Assembly (NCBI GenBank): GCA_027485815.1
Contig: JAIXQE010000014.1
Span: 1 to 57,149 of the forward strand
Length of the DNA stretch: 57,149 nt
Source of the DNA: Opitutaceae bacterium
GTDB lineage: Bacteria; Verrucomicrobiota; Verrucomicrobiia; Opitutales; Opitutaceae
Direction: 5' to 3'
In this document: in pieces, positions 24,734 through 33,215 of the stretch
How the letters are laid out: each line of letters starts with the position of its first letter
Numbering within the stretch: position 1 is the first letter of the stretch
Notes under the pieces: model-generated
Told to the model about the DNA's origin: nothing
Seen by the model: only the letters and a program-made list of their open reading frames with translations
Databases searched by the model: none
Position numbers and translations under genes: made by a program

Positions 24734-25597
24734 TTATTCCCGCATGGGGGGACGCTCCGCGATCACCCCCGCGAGGGTGCCTGCCGCCCGCAGGGAACCG
24801 TCCGCCGCAAGCCACGCCGCCCCGATGCCGGGATGCGCGGCGCAGACCTCGCGGATGCGCGTCTCCTCGAGGACAAAGAAGGCGGTCGACAACGCGTCGG
24901 CCTGCGCGGCGGAGGGGGCGAGCGCCCAGGCGCGGGGCCGGATCGCCGCGGGCTGGCCGCTCCGGGGATCCATCAGGTGCTCCCCCTGCTCCTCCGTGCC
25001 GGAACCGCTCAGCGAGGCATCGCGCAGGGGTATCGGCATCCGGTGGCCGGCGCCGTCGAGCAACCCCGCGGACCATCCGCCGCCCGCCTCCGCCTCGTCG
25101 CCGAAGGCGAGCACGCTGCTGCCGCCGGCATTGAGGTGCGCGGCCGGGAAACCCCATTCGCGCAGCAGGTCGGCGAGGCAGTCGAGCGCGTAGCCTTTGC
25201 CCACCGCGCCCAGGTCGAGCCCGAGGCGCTCGGCGCGCGAGGTGAGGCGGTGGGTGTCCGGGTCGAGGAAGTAGGGCGGCACGTCCTCCGGCAGGTCCGG
25301 GGGGCGGACCGAGCGGAAGGCCGGGTCAAACGCGCGGCCGGTGGCGACGCTGACCTCGGCGGCGAGCAGGAGGCAGGCCAGGGGGTCGGGGGGCAGGATA
25401 AGGGAGCCCCCCGGCGGCAGCCGGTTGGCGCGGGAGATCACGCTGTGCTCGATGAAGCGGCTCAGCTCGCCTTCCAGCCGGTCGAGTTCCCGGAAGGCGG
25501 CCTGCGCGGCCTGGCGGGCGTAGGCCGGATCCGTTCCGGGCAGGGTCAGCTCCCAGAACGTGGCCATCGCCTCGTGCTGGAATCGGGGCGCGCTCAT
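24734..25597 (-). CDS. apbE: FAD:protein FMN transferase (ApbE)
   Basis: The 287-residue protein has the ApbE hallmarks LDLGAVGKGYALDCLAD, the NAGGSSVLAFG strand, EHLMDPRSGQP and ADALSTAFFVL. ApbE proteins attach FMN covalently to Thr of target flavoproteins such as NqrB/C, RnfD/G or FMN-binding-domain reductases. No signal peptide or lipobox is seen with the ATG at 25597, so it may act in the cytoplasm, unlike many periplasmic members. The start overlaps the stop of the upstream glycosyltransferase (ATGA), which couples an enzyme of flavin attachment to genes of glycan assembly. No target flavoprotein is in the window. Confidence 0.88.
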   Translation of the reverse strand: MSAPRFQHEAMATFWELTLPGTDPAYARQAAQAAFRELDRLEGELSRFIEHSVISRANRLPPGGSLILPPDPLACLLLAAEVSVATGRAFDPAFRSVRPPDLPEDVPPYFLDPDTHRLTSRAERLGLDLGAVGKGYALDCLADLLREWGFPAAHLNAGGSSVLAFGDEAEAGGGWSAGLLDGAGHRMPIPLRDASLSGSGTEEQGEHLMDPRSGQPAAIRPRAWALAPSAAQADALSTAFFVLEETRIREVCAAHPGIGAAWLAADGSLRAAGTLAGVIAERPPMRE

Positions 25598-26295
25598 CGG
25601 CGGGGGGCGCGGCGCTGGCGCCACCAGAGTGCGAGCATCGCAAGCGCCGGGCGCCACCAGAGCCGGCCGAGGCCGTACTTCGATTCGCCACGGGTCCGCG
25701 CGTGGTGGCGCACGGGGCGTTCGCCGACCCGGAATCCGGCGCCCGCCGCGAGCGCCGGCACGAAACTCTGCATCAGCTCCATCGGCCGCAGCGCCGCCAG
25801 CACCTCGCGGCGCATCACCCGCAGCTGGCAGCCCGAGTCGTGCACTCCGTCGCGCAGCAGGCGCCCGCGCACGGCGTTGGCCACGCGCGACATCAGCCGG
25901 CGTAGGCGGGTGTCGTGCCGGTCGGTGCGCCAGCCGCAGGCGAGGTCAACCTCACCGCCCTCGACCAGCGCCAGCAGCGCGGGCAGGTCGCGCGGGTCGT
26001 TCTGGCCATCGCCATCCATCATCGCGAGGAAGTCTCCCCGCGCGGCCCGCAGGCCGGCGAGGAGCGCCTCGGCCTGCCCGCGGTTGGGATGGAGCGGCAG
26101 GGCGCGCACGGCCGGCCAGCGCGCCGCGGCGGCCGCGATCTCGGCGGCCGTGGCGTCGGTGCTGCCGTCGTCGACCAAGATGATCTCGTACGGCCGACCC
26201 AGCGCCCCCAGCACCGCGGCGGCGCTCTCCGTCAGCGGCAGGATGTTGCCCGCCTCGTTGTAGAGGGGAATGACGAGGGAAAGGGCGGGTTTCAC
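25594..26295 (-). CDS. Glycosyltransferase family 2
   Basis: The 233-residue protein is a GT-A fold transferase resembling dolichyl-phosphate mannosyltransferase/ArnC-like enzymes: SLVIPLYNEAGNILPL, IILVDDGSTDATA, DFLAMMDGDGQNDPRDLPAL with the metal-binding DGD, and SGCQLRVMRREVL. It should transfer a sugar from a nucleotide sugar to polyprenyl phosphate on the cytoplasmic face. The GTG at 26295 overlaps the stop of the upstream Agl23-type gene (GTGA). Such a lipid-linked sugar would be a plausible donor for the membrane glycosyltransferase encoded next to it. Confidence 0.85.
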   Translation of the reverse strand: MKPALSLVIPLYNEAGNILPLTESAAAVLGALGRPYEIILVDDGSTDATAAEIAAAAARWPAVRALPLHPNRGQAEALLAGLRAARGDFLAMMDGDGQNDPRDLPALLALVEGGEVDLACGWRTDRHDTRLRRLMSRVANAVRGRLLRDGVHDSGCQLRVMRREVLAALRPMELMQSFVPALAAGAGFRVGERPVRHHARTRGESKYGLGRLWWRPALAMLALWWRQRRAPRR

Positions 26296-27773
26296 GGCTC
26301 GGGTTGAAACACCACGCAAAGGAATCCCGGACGCAAACCGACGAAGGACTCGCGCGCCGGCCCGCCGAGGCGCGCGCGGACCGTCTCCGCGTGGGCGACG
26401 GAGGCGATGACGAGCGCGCCGGAACAGTCCGCCGGGGCTTCGCTCCAATACCCGACGTCCGGCAACCCCCGGAGATACCAGGGCAGCGGCCAATATTCCT
26501 CGCTGATGACGCGGATGGGAGCGCCGGGCCGTGCCGCGCGCGCCGCCTCGGCCAGCGGCCGGAACTTCAGGACGTCGCGGGAGGAGTGCACGTAGGCCCA
26601 GGGGTTCCGGCCGTCGGCGGGGCGGAGGAACGACGTGAGCCGCGTCTGCTGACCAAGGCTGAACGCGACCAGCAGGGCGACGGCGGCCGCGAGGACCGGG
26701 CCGGCGCGGCGGCGGCCGAGGGCATCCAACGCGAGTCCGGCGAGCAGCGCCGCGGGGGCGGTGAAGTGGATGGCGTGCCAGGGGGTCTTGTACGGGAAGG
26801 CCGAGAAGGCGGCGAGGATCAACACGCCGTAAACGGCCACGCTGCGCAGGAGCGGATCGCGCCGGCGAGCGGCAATCGCCAGCCCGGCGAGCGCGAGCGC
26901 CGAGAGGGCTAGCTGATGCCAGAGCAGGCCCCCGGCGCGGCTCCAGCCGAGAAGCTGGAGGTAGTAGGGCCAGGGTTTCTCGTGTCCGGTCGGCGGCGCC
27001 TCGGCCCCGAAGCGGAGCAGCGCGTGCAGGTAGACGGAGAGGGCGTCGCGCAACCCCGCCCAGTGGGAGCCGAACGAGGAGTACAGCAGTGCGGCGGTGG
27101 CTAGGGCGGCCCCGAGGCCGGCCAGCAGGTCGCGCCCTGGCCGGGCGCTGGCGGCGCGGGCGGCGCCCCGGCTGAGCACCCAGGCGATGCCCGCCGCGGC
27201 AACGAAGAGCGGGGTGCTGGCCTTCGTCGCCTGCATCAGCCCCAGCCCGGCGCCGGCTGCGATCGCCCACCGCGCGCGCCCCGTGTGTCCCCAGCGCCGC
27301 AGGGCGACGGCAACGGCCAGCGTCCCCGTCGCGAGCAGGGTTTCCTGGATGTAGTACCGGCTGTAGTAGACGGCGGGCGGAGCGAGGGCGAGGAAGGCTC
27401 CCGCCGCAAGGGCGGCCGGCTCGCTCAGCCCGGGTCCTCCGGGCGTACGCCGGCGGGCGAGGATCACGAGCAGGGGCACGGCGAGCGCCCCGGCGAGCGC
27501 GGGGACGAGGCGCAGCGTGGTTTCGTCGAGCGCGGCCAGGCTTGTCTGTCCGCGGATGCCGGCCACGGCGGCGCCGAGGTAATACAGGGTTGGCCCGTGG
27601 TGGTCGCGCGGGTCGAAGGCGTAGCGGCCCGCCTCCACCAGCTCGCCCGTTTTGACCCCTTGGTTGGCCTCGTCCGCGTGCATCGGCCGGAGGGCGAGGT
27701 CGTGCGTGCGCAGCCACAGGGCCGCGGCGGCCAGGAGGGCCAACGGGAGGCAGCGCAGGAGGGCGGGGGGCAC
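26292..27773 (-). CDS. Polytopic membrane glycosyltransferase, Agl23/TIGR03663-like
   Basis: The 493-residue protein has about 10-12 predicted membrane helices and the layout of GT-C enzymes. The first periplasmic loop holds LRPMHADEANQGVKTGELVEAG, the acidic motif expected to bind the lipid-phosphate sugar, with later YYSRYYIQETLLATGTL and AFSAFPYKTPWHAIHF. TIGR03663 members are flippase-associated Agl23-like proteins. The GTG at 27773 is preferred over the GTG at 27833, because that one lies in the T run of the upstream gene's terminator. It is the first gene of an operon with GT2 and apbE. Confidence 0.72.
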   Translation of the reverse strand: MPPALLRCLPLALLAAAALWLRTHDLALRPMHADEANQGVKTGELVEAGRYAFDPRDHHGPTLYYLGAAVAGIRGQTSLAALDETTLRLVPALAGALAVPLLVILARRRTPGGPGLSEPAALAAGAFLALAPPAVYYSRYYIQETLLATGTLAVAVALRRWGHTGRARWAIAAGAGLGLMQATKASTPLFVAAAGIAWVLSRGAARAASARPGRDLLAGLGAALATAALLYSSFGSHWAGLRDALSVYLHALLRFGAEAPPTGHEKPWPYYLQLLGWSRAGGLLWHQLALSALALAGLAIAARRRDPLLRSVAVYGVLILAAFSAFPYKTPWHAIHFTAPAALLAGLALDALGRRRAGPVLAAAVALLVAFSLGQQTRLTSFLRPADGRNPWAYVHSSRDVLKFRPLAEAARAARPGAPIRVISEEYWPLPWYLRGLPDVGYWSEAPADCSGALVIASVAHAETVRARLGGPARESFVGLRPGFLCVVFQPEP

Positions 27774-27833
27774 GCTCCATCGGTGGGTGAGGGCGCGGGG
27801 GTTGTCAGCACCAACCCGCTGCCCGGCGGGCAC

Positions 27834-27864
27834 AAAAAAGGCCGGCCGCGCGGGGCGGCCGGCC
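27834..27864 (-). terminator. Intrinsic terminator after the discoidin-like gene
   Basis: A 10-bp perfect stem (ggccggccgc at 27840-27849, gcggccggcc at 27855-27864, 5-nt loop) is followed on the minus strand by six T residues. It lies 18 nt beyond the stop at 27882. Confidence 0.9.
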
Positions 27865-27881
27865 GGAAGGGGGAACCGGGC

Positions 27882-28541
27882 TTACTTGGCGACGCCGAAC
27901 ACCTCGATCTCGCAGTAGTGGTTCAGCTCGTCGGAGGTGTTGCCGTTGCTGTAGAGGCGGACGTAGCGGCCGGAGGCGCCGTCGGCCGGCAGCACGCGGC
28001 CGTGGTTGGTCTCGACGTAGGACTTGTCGCCGCCCTTGCCGAGCTTGGACGAGTTGTCGTCGTCGTTGTTGAAGATGGTCTTCACGCCCTTCTTGAACTC
28101 CGGATCATCGGAGATCTGGACCACGACGTCGTGGTAGACGCGGGCCTGGGAGTGGAAGTGCCAGACGGCGACGGCGTCGATCTTCGCGGAGGCGCCGAGG
28201 TCGACCTGGACCCATTGCGTGTTGGGCCCGAGCTCCACGTACGCGCCGTCGATGCCGGTCTTGTCGCCGTCGGTGATGAACGAGAGCTCGCCGATGACGG
28301 GGAGGGAGTCGCTGCTGGTCACCTTCTTGCCGCGGGAGAGCAGCTTGGAATCAGCGGAGACCAGGATGTCGGGCCGCTTGGCGCCGGCGGGCTCGAGGTT
28401 GGAGAGCGAGATCGGGCGGGGCGTGCCGGCGAAGAGCGGCTTCGGGTACTCGACGGCGAGGGGCACCTTGCCGGGGGCGCCGGCAAAGGCGGTCGCGCCG
28501 AGGAGGGGGGAGAGGAGGAGGGGGAGTTGGCGGGAGTGCAT
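27882..28541 (-). CDS. Exported discoidin (F5/8 type C)-like domain protein
   Basis: The 219-residue protein has a signal peptide (about 1-21, ending AFAG) followed by one beta-sandwich resembling galactose-binding/discoidin domains: TQWVQVDLGASAKIDAVAVW, HDVVVQISDDPEF and GRYVRLYSNGNTSDELNHY leading to IEVFGV. An acidic NNDDDN run sits in the middle. It probably binds sugars at the cell surface or in the periplasm. It has no catalytic domain. It is between two intrinsic terminators and downstream of the Gfo/Idh/MocA gene on the same strand. Confidence 0.72.
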   Translation of the reverse strand: MHSRQLPLLLSPLLGATAFAGAPGKVPLAVEYPKPLFAGTPRPISLSNLEPAGAKRPDILVSADSKLLSRGKKVTSSDSLPVIGELSFITDGDKTGIDGAYVELGPNTQWVQVDLGASAKIDAVAVWHFHSQARVYHDVVVQISDDPEFKKGVKTIFNNDDDNSSKLGKGGDKSYVETNHGRVLPADGASGRYVRLYSNGNTSDELNHYCEIEVFGVAK

Positions 28542-28584
28542 GGACGGTGGAGGAAAGACGCGTTGCGGGGGGCTTGGCTACGGG

Positions 28585-28619
28585 AAAAAACACCCCCGGG
28601 TCGCGGGACCGCGGGGGTG
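28585..28619 (-). terminator. Intrinsic terminator after the Gfo/Idh/MocA gene
   Basis: A cacccccg/cgggggtg stem closes an 18-nt GC-rich interior that can pair further, followed on the minus strand by six T residues (aaaaaa at 28585-28590 on the plus strand). It starts 15 nt beyond the stop at 28634. Confidence 0.85.
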
Positions 28620-28633
28620 GAGGAGGGAGGGCC

Positions 28634-30025
28634 TCAGGCGATGAAGTCCTGCGGCTTGAACGTGAGTTCCTTCTTGGCGGCGATGGCCTCGTTGACCTTC
28701 AGGACGGTGACCGCGGAGGCGAAGGCCTCGTCGGGCGGGCAGTTCAGCGGCGTGCCCTTGCGGATCGCGTCGAAGAAGTTCTCGAGGTGAGGCTGGTGGA
28801 TCGCCTTGTCGAGGGTGACGGGGATGTCCCAGGCGGAGAGCTGGGCGGTCTCGCGGACGTCGACGGTGGCGCCGCGGGGGGCGGGGCCGGCGAGCTTCTT
28901 CACGCCGGGCTTCTCCCAGGGCTTGACCGGGGCGGCGGCGCCCTCGCCGGTCTCGGGCTTCAGGATGTAGCCCTTGGCGACGAACGGCTCCCACTCGGGC
29001 GCGCGGGCCTCGCGGTACAGCTTGGTGAAGCGCGGGTTCTCGGACATCTTGAGCGCGCCCTCATCCCCCATGAAGTACTCGTGGTAGCCGCCGCCGGCGC
29101 TCGTGGTGGTGAGCACCTGGTACTGGGCGCGGACGAGGCCGTCCTTGGTCGGGTACTCGAAGATGATGTACGCGTTGTCGTACCACTCGTGGTTCTTGTA
29201 GTAATCGACGCCGCCGGAGGCGATGCAGGAGCGCGGGTTGGCGCCGAGCATCCAGTTGTAGATGTCGATCTGGTGGGCGCCGAGGTCGGAGACCGGGCCG
29301 CCCGCGTACTTGCGGAACCAGCGCCAGTTGCGGAACTCGTGCATGTTGGCGTAGCCGTACTGCTGGAGTTTTGCCTCGGGGATGGCCTGGCCGTTCGGGT
29401 AGCCGTAGTCATCGGCGACGGCGCGGTGCCACTGGCCGCTGATGTTGGTGATGCGGCCGAGCAGGCGGCCCTCGCGGACGATCTTCTGGCGGGCGTGCTG
29501 GTAGCGGGGGTTGCTGCGGCGCTGGTGGCCGATTTGCATCAGCTTCTTCGTCTCGCGGGCGGCGAGGACCATCGAGCGGGCGCCCTCGACGGTATTGGAC
29601 ATCAGCTTCTCGCAGTAGACGTGCTTGCCGGCCTTGAGGGCGGCGATCGTCTGCTCGGCGTGCACGAAGTCCGGCGTCGCGATGAGCACCGCATCGAGGT
29701 CCTTCACGTTGGCGAGGAGCTCCTTGTAATCCTCGAACGGTTCCGCTGGGTGATTGAACTTCTTCAGCAGGTTCGAGGTGCGCTTCAGGTTGTACGGCCA
29801 GATGTCGCACACCGCGGCGAAGCGGATGCCGGGGATGTTGAGGGCGGCGTTACCGAGGATGCGGCCCTCCTCGCCGCAGCCGATGATGGCCACGTTGAGG
29901 GTGTCGGCGCCCTTGGCGCCCACCTCGGCGGCCCGGGAGATGTACGGGGCGGCCGCAGCCACCGCACCCAGCTTGGCGCCGGTGCTCAGGAAGCTGCGGC
30001 GGGTGAAGGGGATCAGGTCGGGCAT
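28634..30025 (-). CDS. Tat-exported Gfo/Idh/MocA-family oxidoreductase
   Basis: The 463-residue protein starts with a twin-arginine signal (FTRRSFLSTGAKLG) and an AAAAP cleavage region. An NAD(P)-binding Rossmann domain follows (LNVAIIGCGEEGR), then the YCEKLMSNTVEGA lysine motif and the C-terminal GGPVSDLGAHQIDIYNW substrate domain. Exported members of this family in Verrucomicrobia and Planctomycetes are linked to sugar or glycan modification. The nucleotide cofactor would have to be carried through Tat with the folded protein. It starts 18 nt after the DoxX-like gene, so the two are likely one operon. Confidence 0.88.
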   Translation of the reverse strand: MPDLIPFTRRSFLSTGAKLGAVAAAAPYISRAAEVGAKGADTLNVAIIGCGEEGRILGNAALNIPGIRFAAVCDIWPYNLKRTSNLLKKFNHPAEPFEDYKELLANVKDLDAVLIATPDFVHAEQTIAALKAGKHVYCEKLMSNTVEGARSMVLAARETKKLMQIGHQRRSNPRYQHARQKIVREGRLLGRITNISGQWHRAVADDYGYPNGQAIPEAKLQQYGYANMHEFRNWRWFRKYAGGPVSDLGAHQIDIYNWMLGANPRSCIASGGVDYYKNHEWYDNAYIIFEYPTKDGLVRAQYQVLTTTSAGGGYHEYFMGDEGALKMSENPRFTKLYREARAPEWEPFVAKGYILKPETGEGAAAPVKPWEKPGVKKLAGPAPRGATVDVRETAQLSAWDIPVTLDKAIHQPHLENFFDAIRKGTPLNCPPDEAFASAVTVLKVNEAIAAKKELTFKPQDFIA

Positions 30026-30043
30026 GGGATCAGGTTTTGGCGG

Positions 30044-30505
30044 TCAGTTACCCTGCTCGGAGGAAAGCGCAAACCGGTTGTGCCGGACGAGCACCAGGGC
30101 GAACGCCACGAGTGCCACGTGCACGCCCAGCCAAGCCACGCCCTCGGCCTCCTGCACGGCCATCAGGCCGAAGGAGAGGCCGGTGTAGAGGAGGCCGGTG
30201 AAGAAGAGGGTGCAGCGCGTCTTGAAACCGACCAGCAGGCTCAGGCCGAACGCGACCAGCAGGTACCCGAGGAAGAAGGCGAAGGTCTTGGTGGCCCAGA
30301 GCGGCAGGAGCGAGGCGCCCGAGATGCCGCCAGCCATCCGGGCCATGTTCTTGTAGTAGTTCTCGAAGGAGAACGAGCCCCCGCTCTCGAATTTCTCGAG
30401 GCCCGCGGCCAGGGTCCGCAGGCCCAGCCAGAGGCGGAGGACCAAGAAGGCCGCGGTGTATTCGGGACGGTTGGTTTCGGACGAGGGGGCGTGATGGGCG
30501 CTCAT
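30044..30505 (-). CDS. DoxX-like small membrane protein
   Basis: The 153-residue protein has four predicted membrane helices (about 18-35, 70-90, 96-117 and 122-143) and short loops. LRLWLGLRTLAAGLEKFESG near the first helix is the kind of sequence seen in DoxX/DoxD-like proteins, where a conserved G-x-x-K/R segment follows the first helix. The biochemical role of such proteins is not settled. The ATG at 30505 starts the coding region; the open frame above it runs across the divergent gcvT upstream region. Confidence 0.65.
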   Translation of the reverse strand: MSAHHAPSSETNRPEYTAAFLVLRLWLGLRTLAAGLEKFESGGSFSFENYYKNMARMAGGISGASLLPLWATKTFAFFLGYLLVAFGLSLLVGFKTRCTLFFTGLLYTGLSFGLMAVQEAEGVAWLGVHVALVAFALVLVRHNRFALSSEQGN

Positions 30506-30685
30506 GGGTAAAGGGTGGTGGGGAGGGGAGGGGCCGCCGGGTGGCGACGTCGGGTCACGGTTTTGCACGACCCGCCGGCGCAAAGGCAAGCCGGACCCTT
30601 CTCCGGCGCGTGGTTTTTCGCGACTCTCCCGGCCGCCGACTTAGGCCTTGCCGCCCGCGGGCGCGCGCCGGCAACGTCTGCCTCG

Positions 30686-31786
30686 ATGACCCAGCTGCAA
30701 CGCACCCCCCTGCGCGACTTTCACGCCGCGCGCGGGGCCCGCCTCGTCGACTTCGCCGGCTGGGAGATGCCCGTGCAGTACCGGAGCATCCTCGAGGAAC
30801 ACCGCGCCGTCCGCCGCGCCGCCGGACTCTTCGACGTCAGCCACATGGGCGAGTTCGACGTGCGGGGCCCCGGGGCCGCCGCCTTCCTCAACCGGCTCGT
30901 CACCAACGACGTCGCCCGCCTCTTTCCCGGCCGCGTCCTGTATAGCCCGATGTGCTATCCCGACGGCGGGGTGGTCGACGACCTGCTTGTCTACCAGCGC
31001 GCCGCGGATGATTTCTTCCTCTGCGTCAACGCAGGCAATCTCGCGCGTGACCTGGAGTGGATCCGCAGCCAGGCCGCCGGCCACGACGTGACGGTCACGG
31101 ACCGCTCGGCCGAGACGGCGCTGCTCGCCCTGCAGGGCCCGCGTGCGGTGGCGATCCTGCAGGGACTCACGGCGACGAAGCTGTCCGAGATCGGCTATTA
31201 CCACTTCGCGGCCGGAGAGGTCGCCGGCGTGCCCTGCGTGCTGAGCCGGACCGGCTACACGGGCGAGGACGGCTTTGAGCTCTACCACGCCGCCGGGCAC
31301 GCGGTCCGCCTCGCGGAGGCCCTGCTCGCCGCCGGCGCGCCCCATGGGCTGGAGCTCGCGGGGCTCGGCGCGCGGGACAGCCTCCGCCTGGAGGCCGGGT
31401 ATCCGCTCTACGGGCACGAGTTGAGCCCGGAGTTCTCGCCGCTGGCGGCGGGGCTGGGCTGGACCGTGAAGTTGGACAAGGGGTGCGACTTCATCGGCCG
31501 CGATGCCTTGCTTTCCGAGAAGCGCGCCGGTTCCCCCCGCCGGGTGGTCTACTTCCGCACCGGCGACCGCCGGATCCTCCGCCCCGATGCCCCGGTGCTG
31601 GATGCCGCGGGCGCCGCCGTGGGCCGCGTGCTGTCCGGCACCCTCTCCCCGATTCTGCAGGAGGCGATCGGCTCCGCCCTGGTCGCGACGGCGGCCGCCA
31701 CCGCGCCGCTGGCCGTCGACGTGCGCGGGGTGGCGGTCCCCCTTCAACTGGTTCGGCCCCCCTTCGTCCCGCTGGGTCGCACCTGA
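30686..31786 (+). CDS. gcvT: Glycine cleavage system aminomethyltransferase (T protein)
   Basis: The 366-residue T protein transfers the methylene carbon from the lipoyl arm of H protein to tetrahydrofolate and releases ammonia. The family blocks FAGWEMPVQY, AGLFDVSHMGEFDVRG and SRTGYTGEDGFELYH with its folate-contacting acidic residue are all present, as is the C-terminal YFRTGDRRI barrel region. The ATG at 30686 starts right at MTQLQRTPLRDFH, as usual for the family. gcvH follows 12 nt downstream. The P protein gene expected next is not in this window. Confidence 0.95.
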   Translation: MTQLQRTPLRDFHAARGARLVDFAGWEMPVQYRSILEEHRAVRRAAGLFDVSHMGEFDVRGPGAAAFLNRLVTNDVARLFPGRVLYSPMCYPDGGVVDDLLVYQRAADDFFLCVNAGNLARDLEWIRSQAAGHDVTVTDRSAETALLALQGPRAVAILQGLTATKLSEIGYYHFAAGEVAGVPCVLSRTGYTGEDGFELYHAAGHAVRLAEALLAAGAPHGLELAGLGARDSLRLEAGYPLYGHELSPEFSPLAAGLGWTVKLDKGCDFIGRDALLSEKRAGSPRRVVYFRTGDRRILRPDAPVLDAAGAAVGRVLSGTLSPILQEAIGSALVATAAATAPLAVDVRGVAVPLQLVRPPFVPLGRT

Positions 31787-31798
31787 TCCCCCTCCCTT

Positions 31799-32182
31799 AT
31801 GAGCTCCCTGCCCGCTGATCTCCGCTACGCCAAGTCCCACGAGTGGGTCCGCCCCGAGGCCGACGGCACCGTCACCGTCGGCATCACGGACTACGCGCAG
31901 AACTCGCTTGGTGACATCACCTACGTCCAGGCCCCCAAGGTGGGCGCGGTGCTCGCCGCGGGCGCGGTCTTCGGCGTGGTGGAGTCGGTGAAGGCGGCCA
32001 GCGACCTTTACGCCCCCGTCGCCGGCACCGTGGTCGCGGTCAACCCGGCCCTCGACGGGGCGCCCGAGACGGTGAACCGCGAGCCTTACGGCGCGGGCTG
32101 GATGATGCGGCTCCGGCCGGCGGATCCCGCGGCCCCCGGCGCGTTGCTGGATGCGGCCGCCTACGCCGCGCTGCTGGGTTGA
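31799..32182 (+). CDS. gcvH: Glycine cleavage system H protein
   Basis: The 127-residue lipoyl carrier shuttles the aminomethyl group among the P, T and L proteins. It starts DLRYAKSHEWVRPEADGTV, and GVVESVKAASDLYAP holds the lipoylated Lys65. Length and all conserved glycine turns are typical. It follows gcvT in an operon and is the last gene on this strand before a convergent pair. Confidence 0.95.
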   Translation: MSSLPADLRYAKSHEWVRPEADGTVTVGITDYAQNSLGDITYVQAPKVGAVLAAGAVFGVVESVKAASDLYAPVAGTVVAVNPALDGAPETVNREPYGAGWMMRLRPADPAAPGALLDAAAYAALLG

Positions 32183-32200
32183 GCCGTCGGCCGGCGGCGC

Positions 32201-32572
32201 TCAGCCGCCCTTGGTCGCCGCGGGCAGGAGCGCGCGGAATTCCGGGTCGTCGTGCAGGGAGGCGAGGTCCGGATCCTTCCGCATCCACCGGAAGTCATCG
32301 TAGCCGAGCGCGAGGGCCCGCCGGAGTTCGCGCAGCGCCTCGGCGCGCCGGCGCGTGAGGGCGAGACTGCAGGCGAGGTTGTAGCGCGCGGTGGAGTTGT
32401 CCGGCTCGAGGCGCACCATCCGCCGGTCCATCCGCAGCCCGTCCGGAATTCTCCCGAGCCGGGTGTAGAGCGAGCCGAGGATCTCGACAACCCGCGCGTA
32501 GCCGGGTTCGCGGCGGAGGACGGACTCGAAGAAGCGGACCTCGAACTCGGCGTCGGCGGGCGGGCGTTTCAT
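32201..32572 (-). CDS. Small TPR-type protein
   Basis: The 123-residue protein has two to three tetratricopeptide-like repeats (about 14-85; YARVVEILGSLYTRLGRIPDGL, STARYNLACSLALTRRRAEAL) and a C-terminal DPDLASLHDDPEFRALLP, a phrase common after TPR arrays. It has no signal peptide, so it is probably cytoplasmic and used in protein contacts. Six bases separate it from the Fur-family gene upstream, which suggests cotranscription. Confidence 0.75.
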   Translation of the reverse strand: MKRPPADAEFEVRFFESVLRREPGYARVVEILGSLYTRLGRIPDGLRMDRRMVRLEPDNSTARYNLACSLALTRRRAEALRELRRALALGYDDFRWMRKDPDLASLHDDPEFRALLPAATKGG

Positions 32573-32578
32573 CCGGTT

Positions 32579-33049
32579 TCAGGGGCGGCCGCGCCGGGCG
32601 CATTGGCCGGTGTCGCGCAGGGCGTCGCAGCGCGCGCTCACCTGCAGGCGCTGGTTCACCGGGGTGAGGCCGAGCTTCGAGGACACGGTGTTGCCGTACC
32701 ACGACATGAACGGGGCGCTGATCTCGAAGATCCGGTCGCAGTCGACGCACACCACCTGCGCCACCTGGGTGTCATCCCCCTCGCGGTGGGTGCGGTAAAA
32801 TTTCTCGCCGCTGCCGATGTCCACCTCGCGGAGCAGCCCGCATTCGGTGAGGATCGGCAGGGTGCGGTAGACGGTCGCGCGCGAGACCGAGTCGTCGATG
32901 TCGCGGGCGTAATCGAGCAGCTGCTCGGCGGTGACGTGCTCGCGCTGGGCGAGGGCGGCGTCGAGGATGGCCAGCCGCTGGTTGGTCGCGCGCAGGCCCC
33001 GCTTGGCGAGGAAGGCCCGGAATTGTTCGCGCGGGGAGGTGCGGCTCAC
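32579..33049 (-). CDS. Fur-family transcriptional regulator with altered metal-site region
   Basis: The 156-residue protein has the Fur winged helix (about 10-85; [34 protein letters not shown]) and the structural zinc pair C101-V-D-C104. Where Fur and PerR carry HHxH before this CxxC, this protein reads [10 protein letters not shown], so the regulatory-site histidines are missing. The C-terminus has two more cysteines (C141, C150) spaced by eight, not the usual CxxC. It may bind other metals, sense without metal, or be constitutive. It probably controls the unit it heads and possibly the divergent gluzincin operon 166 nt away. Confidence 0.85.
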   Translation of the reverse strand: MSRTSPREQFRAFLAKRGLRATNQRLAILDAALAQREHVTAEQLLDYARDIDDSVSRATVYRTLPILTECGLLREVDIGSGEKFYRTHREGDDTQVAQVVCVDCDRIFEISAPFMSWYGNTVSSKLGLTPVNQRLQVSARCDALRDTGQCARRGRP

Positions 33050-33215
33050 GCGTCGGACTGTCGGGCGCGGGCGCGCGCGGTGTCAAGGGATGGCTGGCGG
33101 GGCGGGCGGGGTGGAGAAAGTTGCGCCGCGGGGCTTGAGAAATCCACCCGCGGCCCCATCACTCTCGCCTGCGGCGTGCGTCTTGCCCCGGGACCCGCCG
33201 CCCCCTTCTTCCTCC

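Noticed and set aside
27774-27833. Upstream GTG at 27833 as the start of the Agl23-like gene
   Set aside because: It lies directly after the T run of the preceding gene's terminator; the GTG at 27773 sits just ahead of the first helix.
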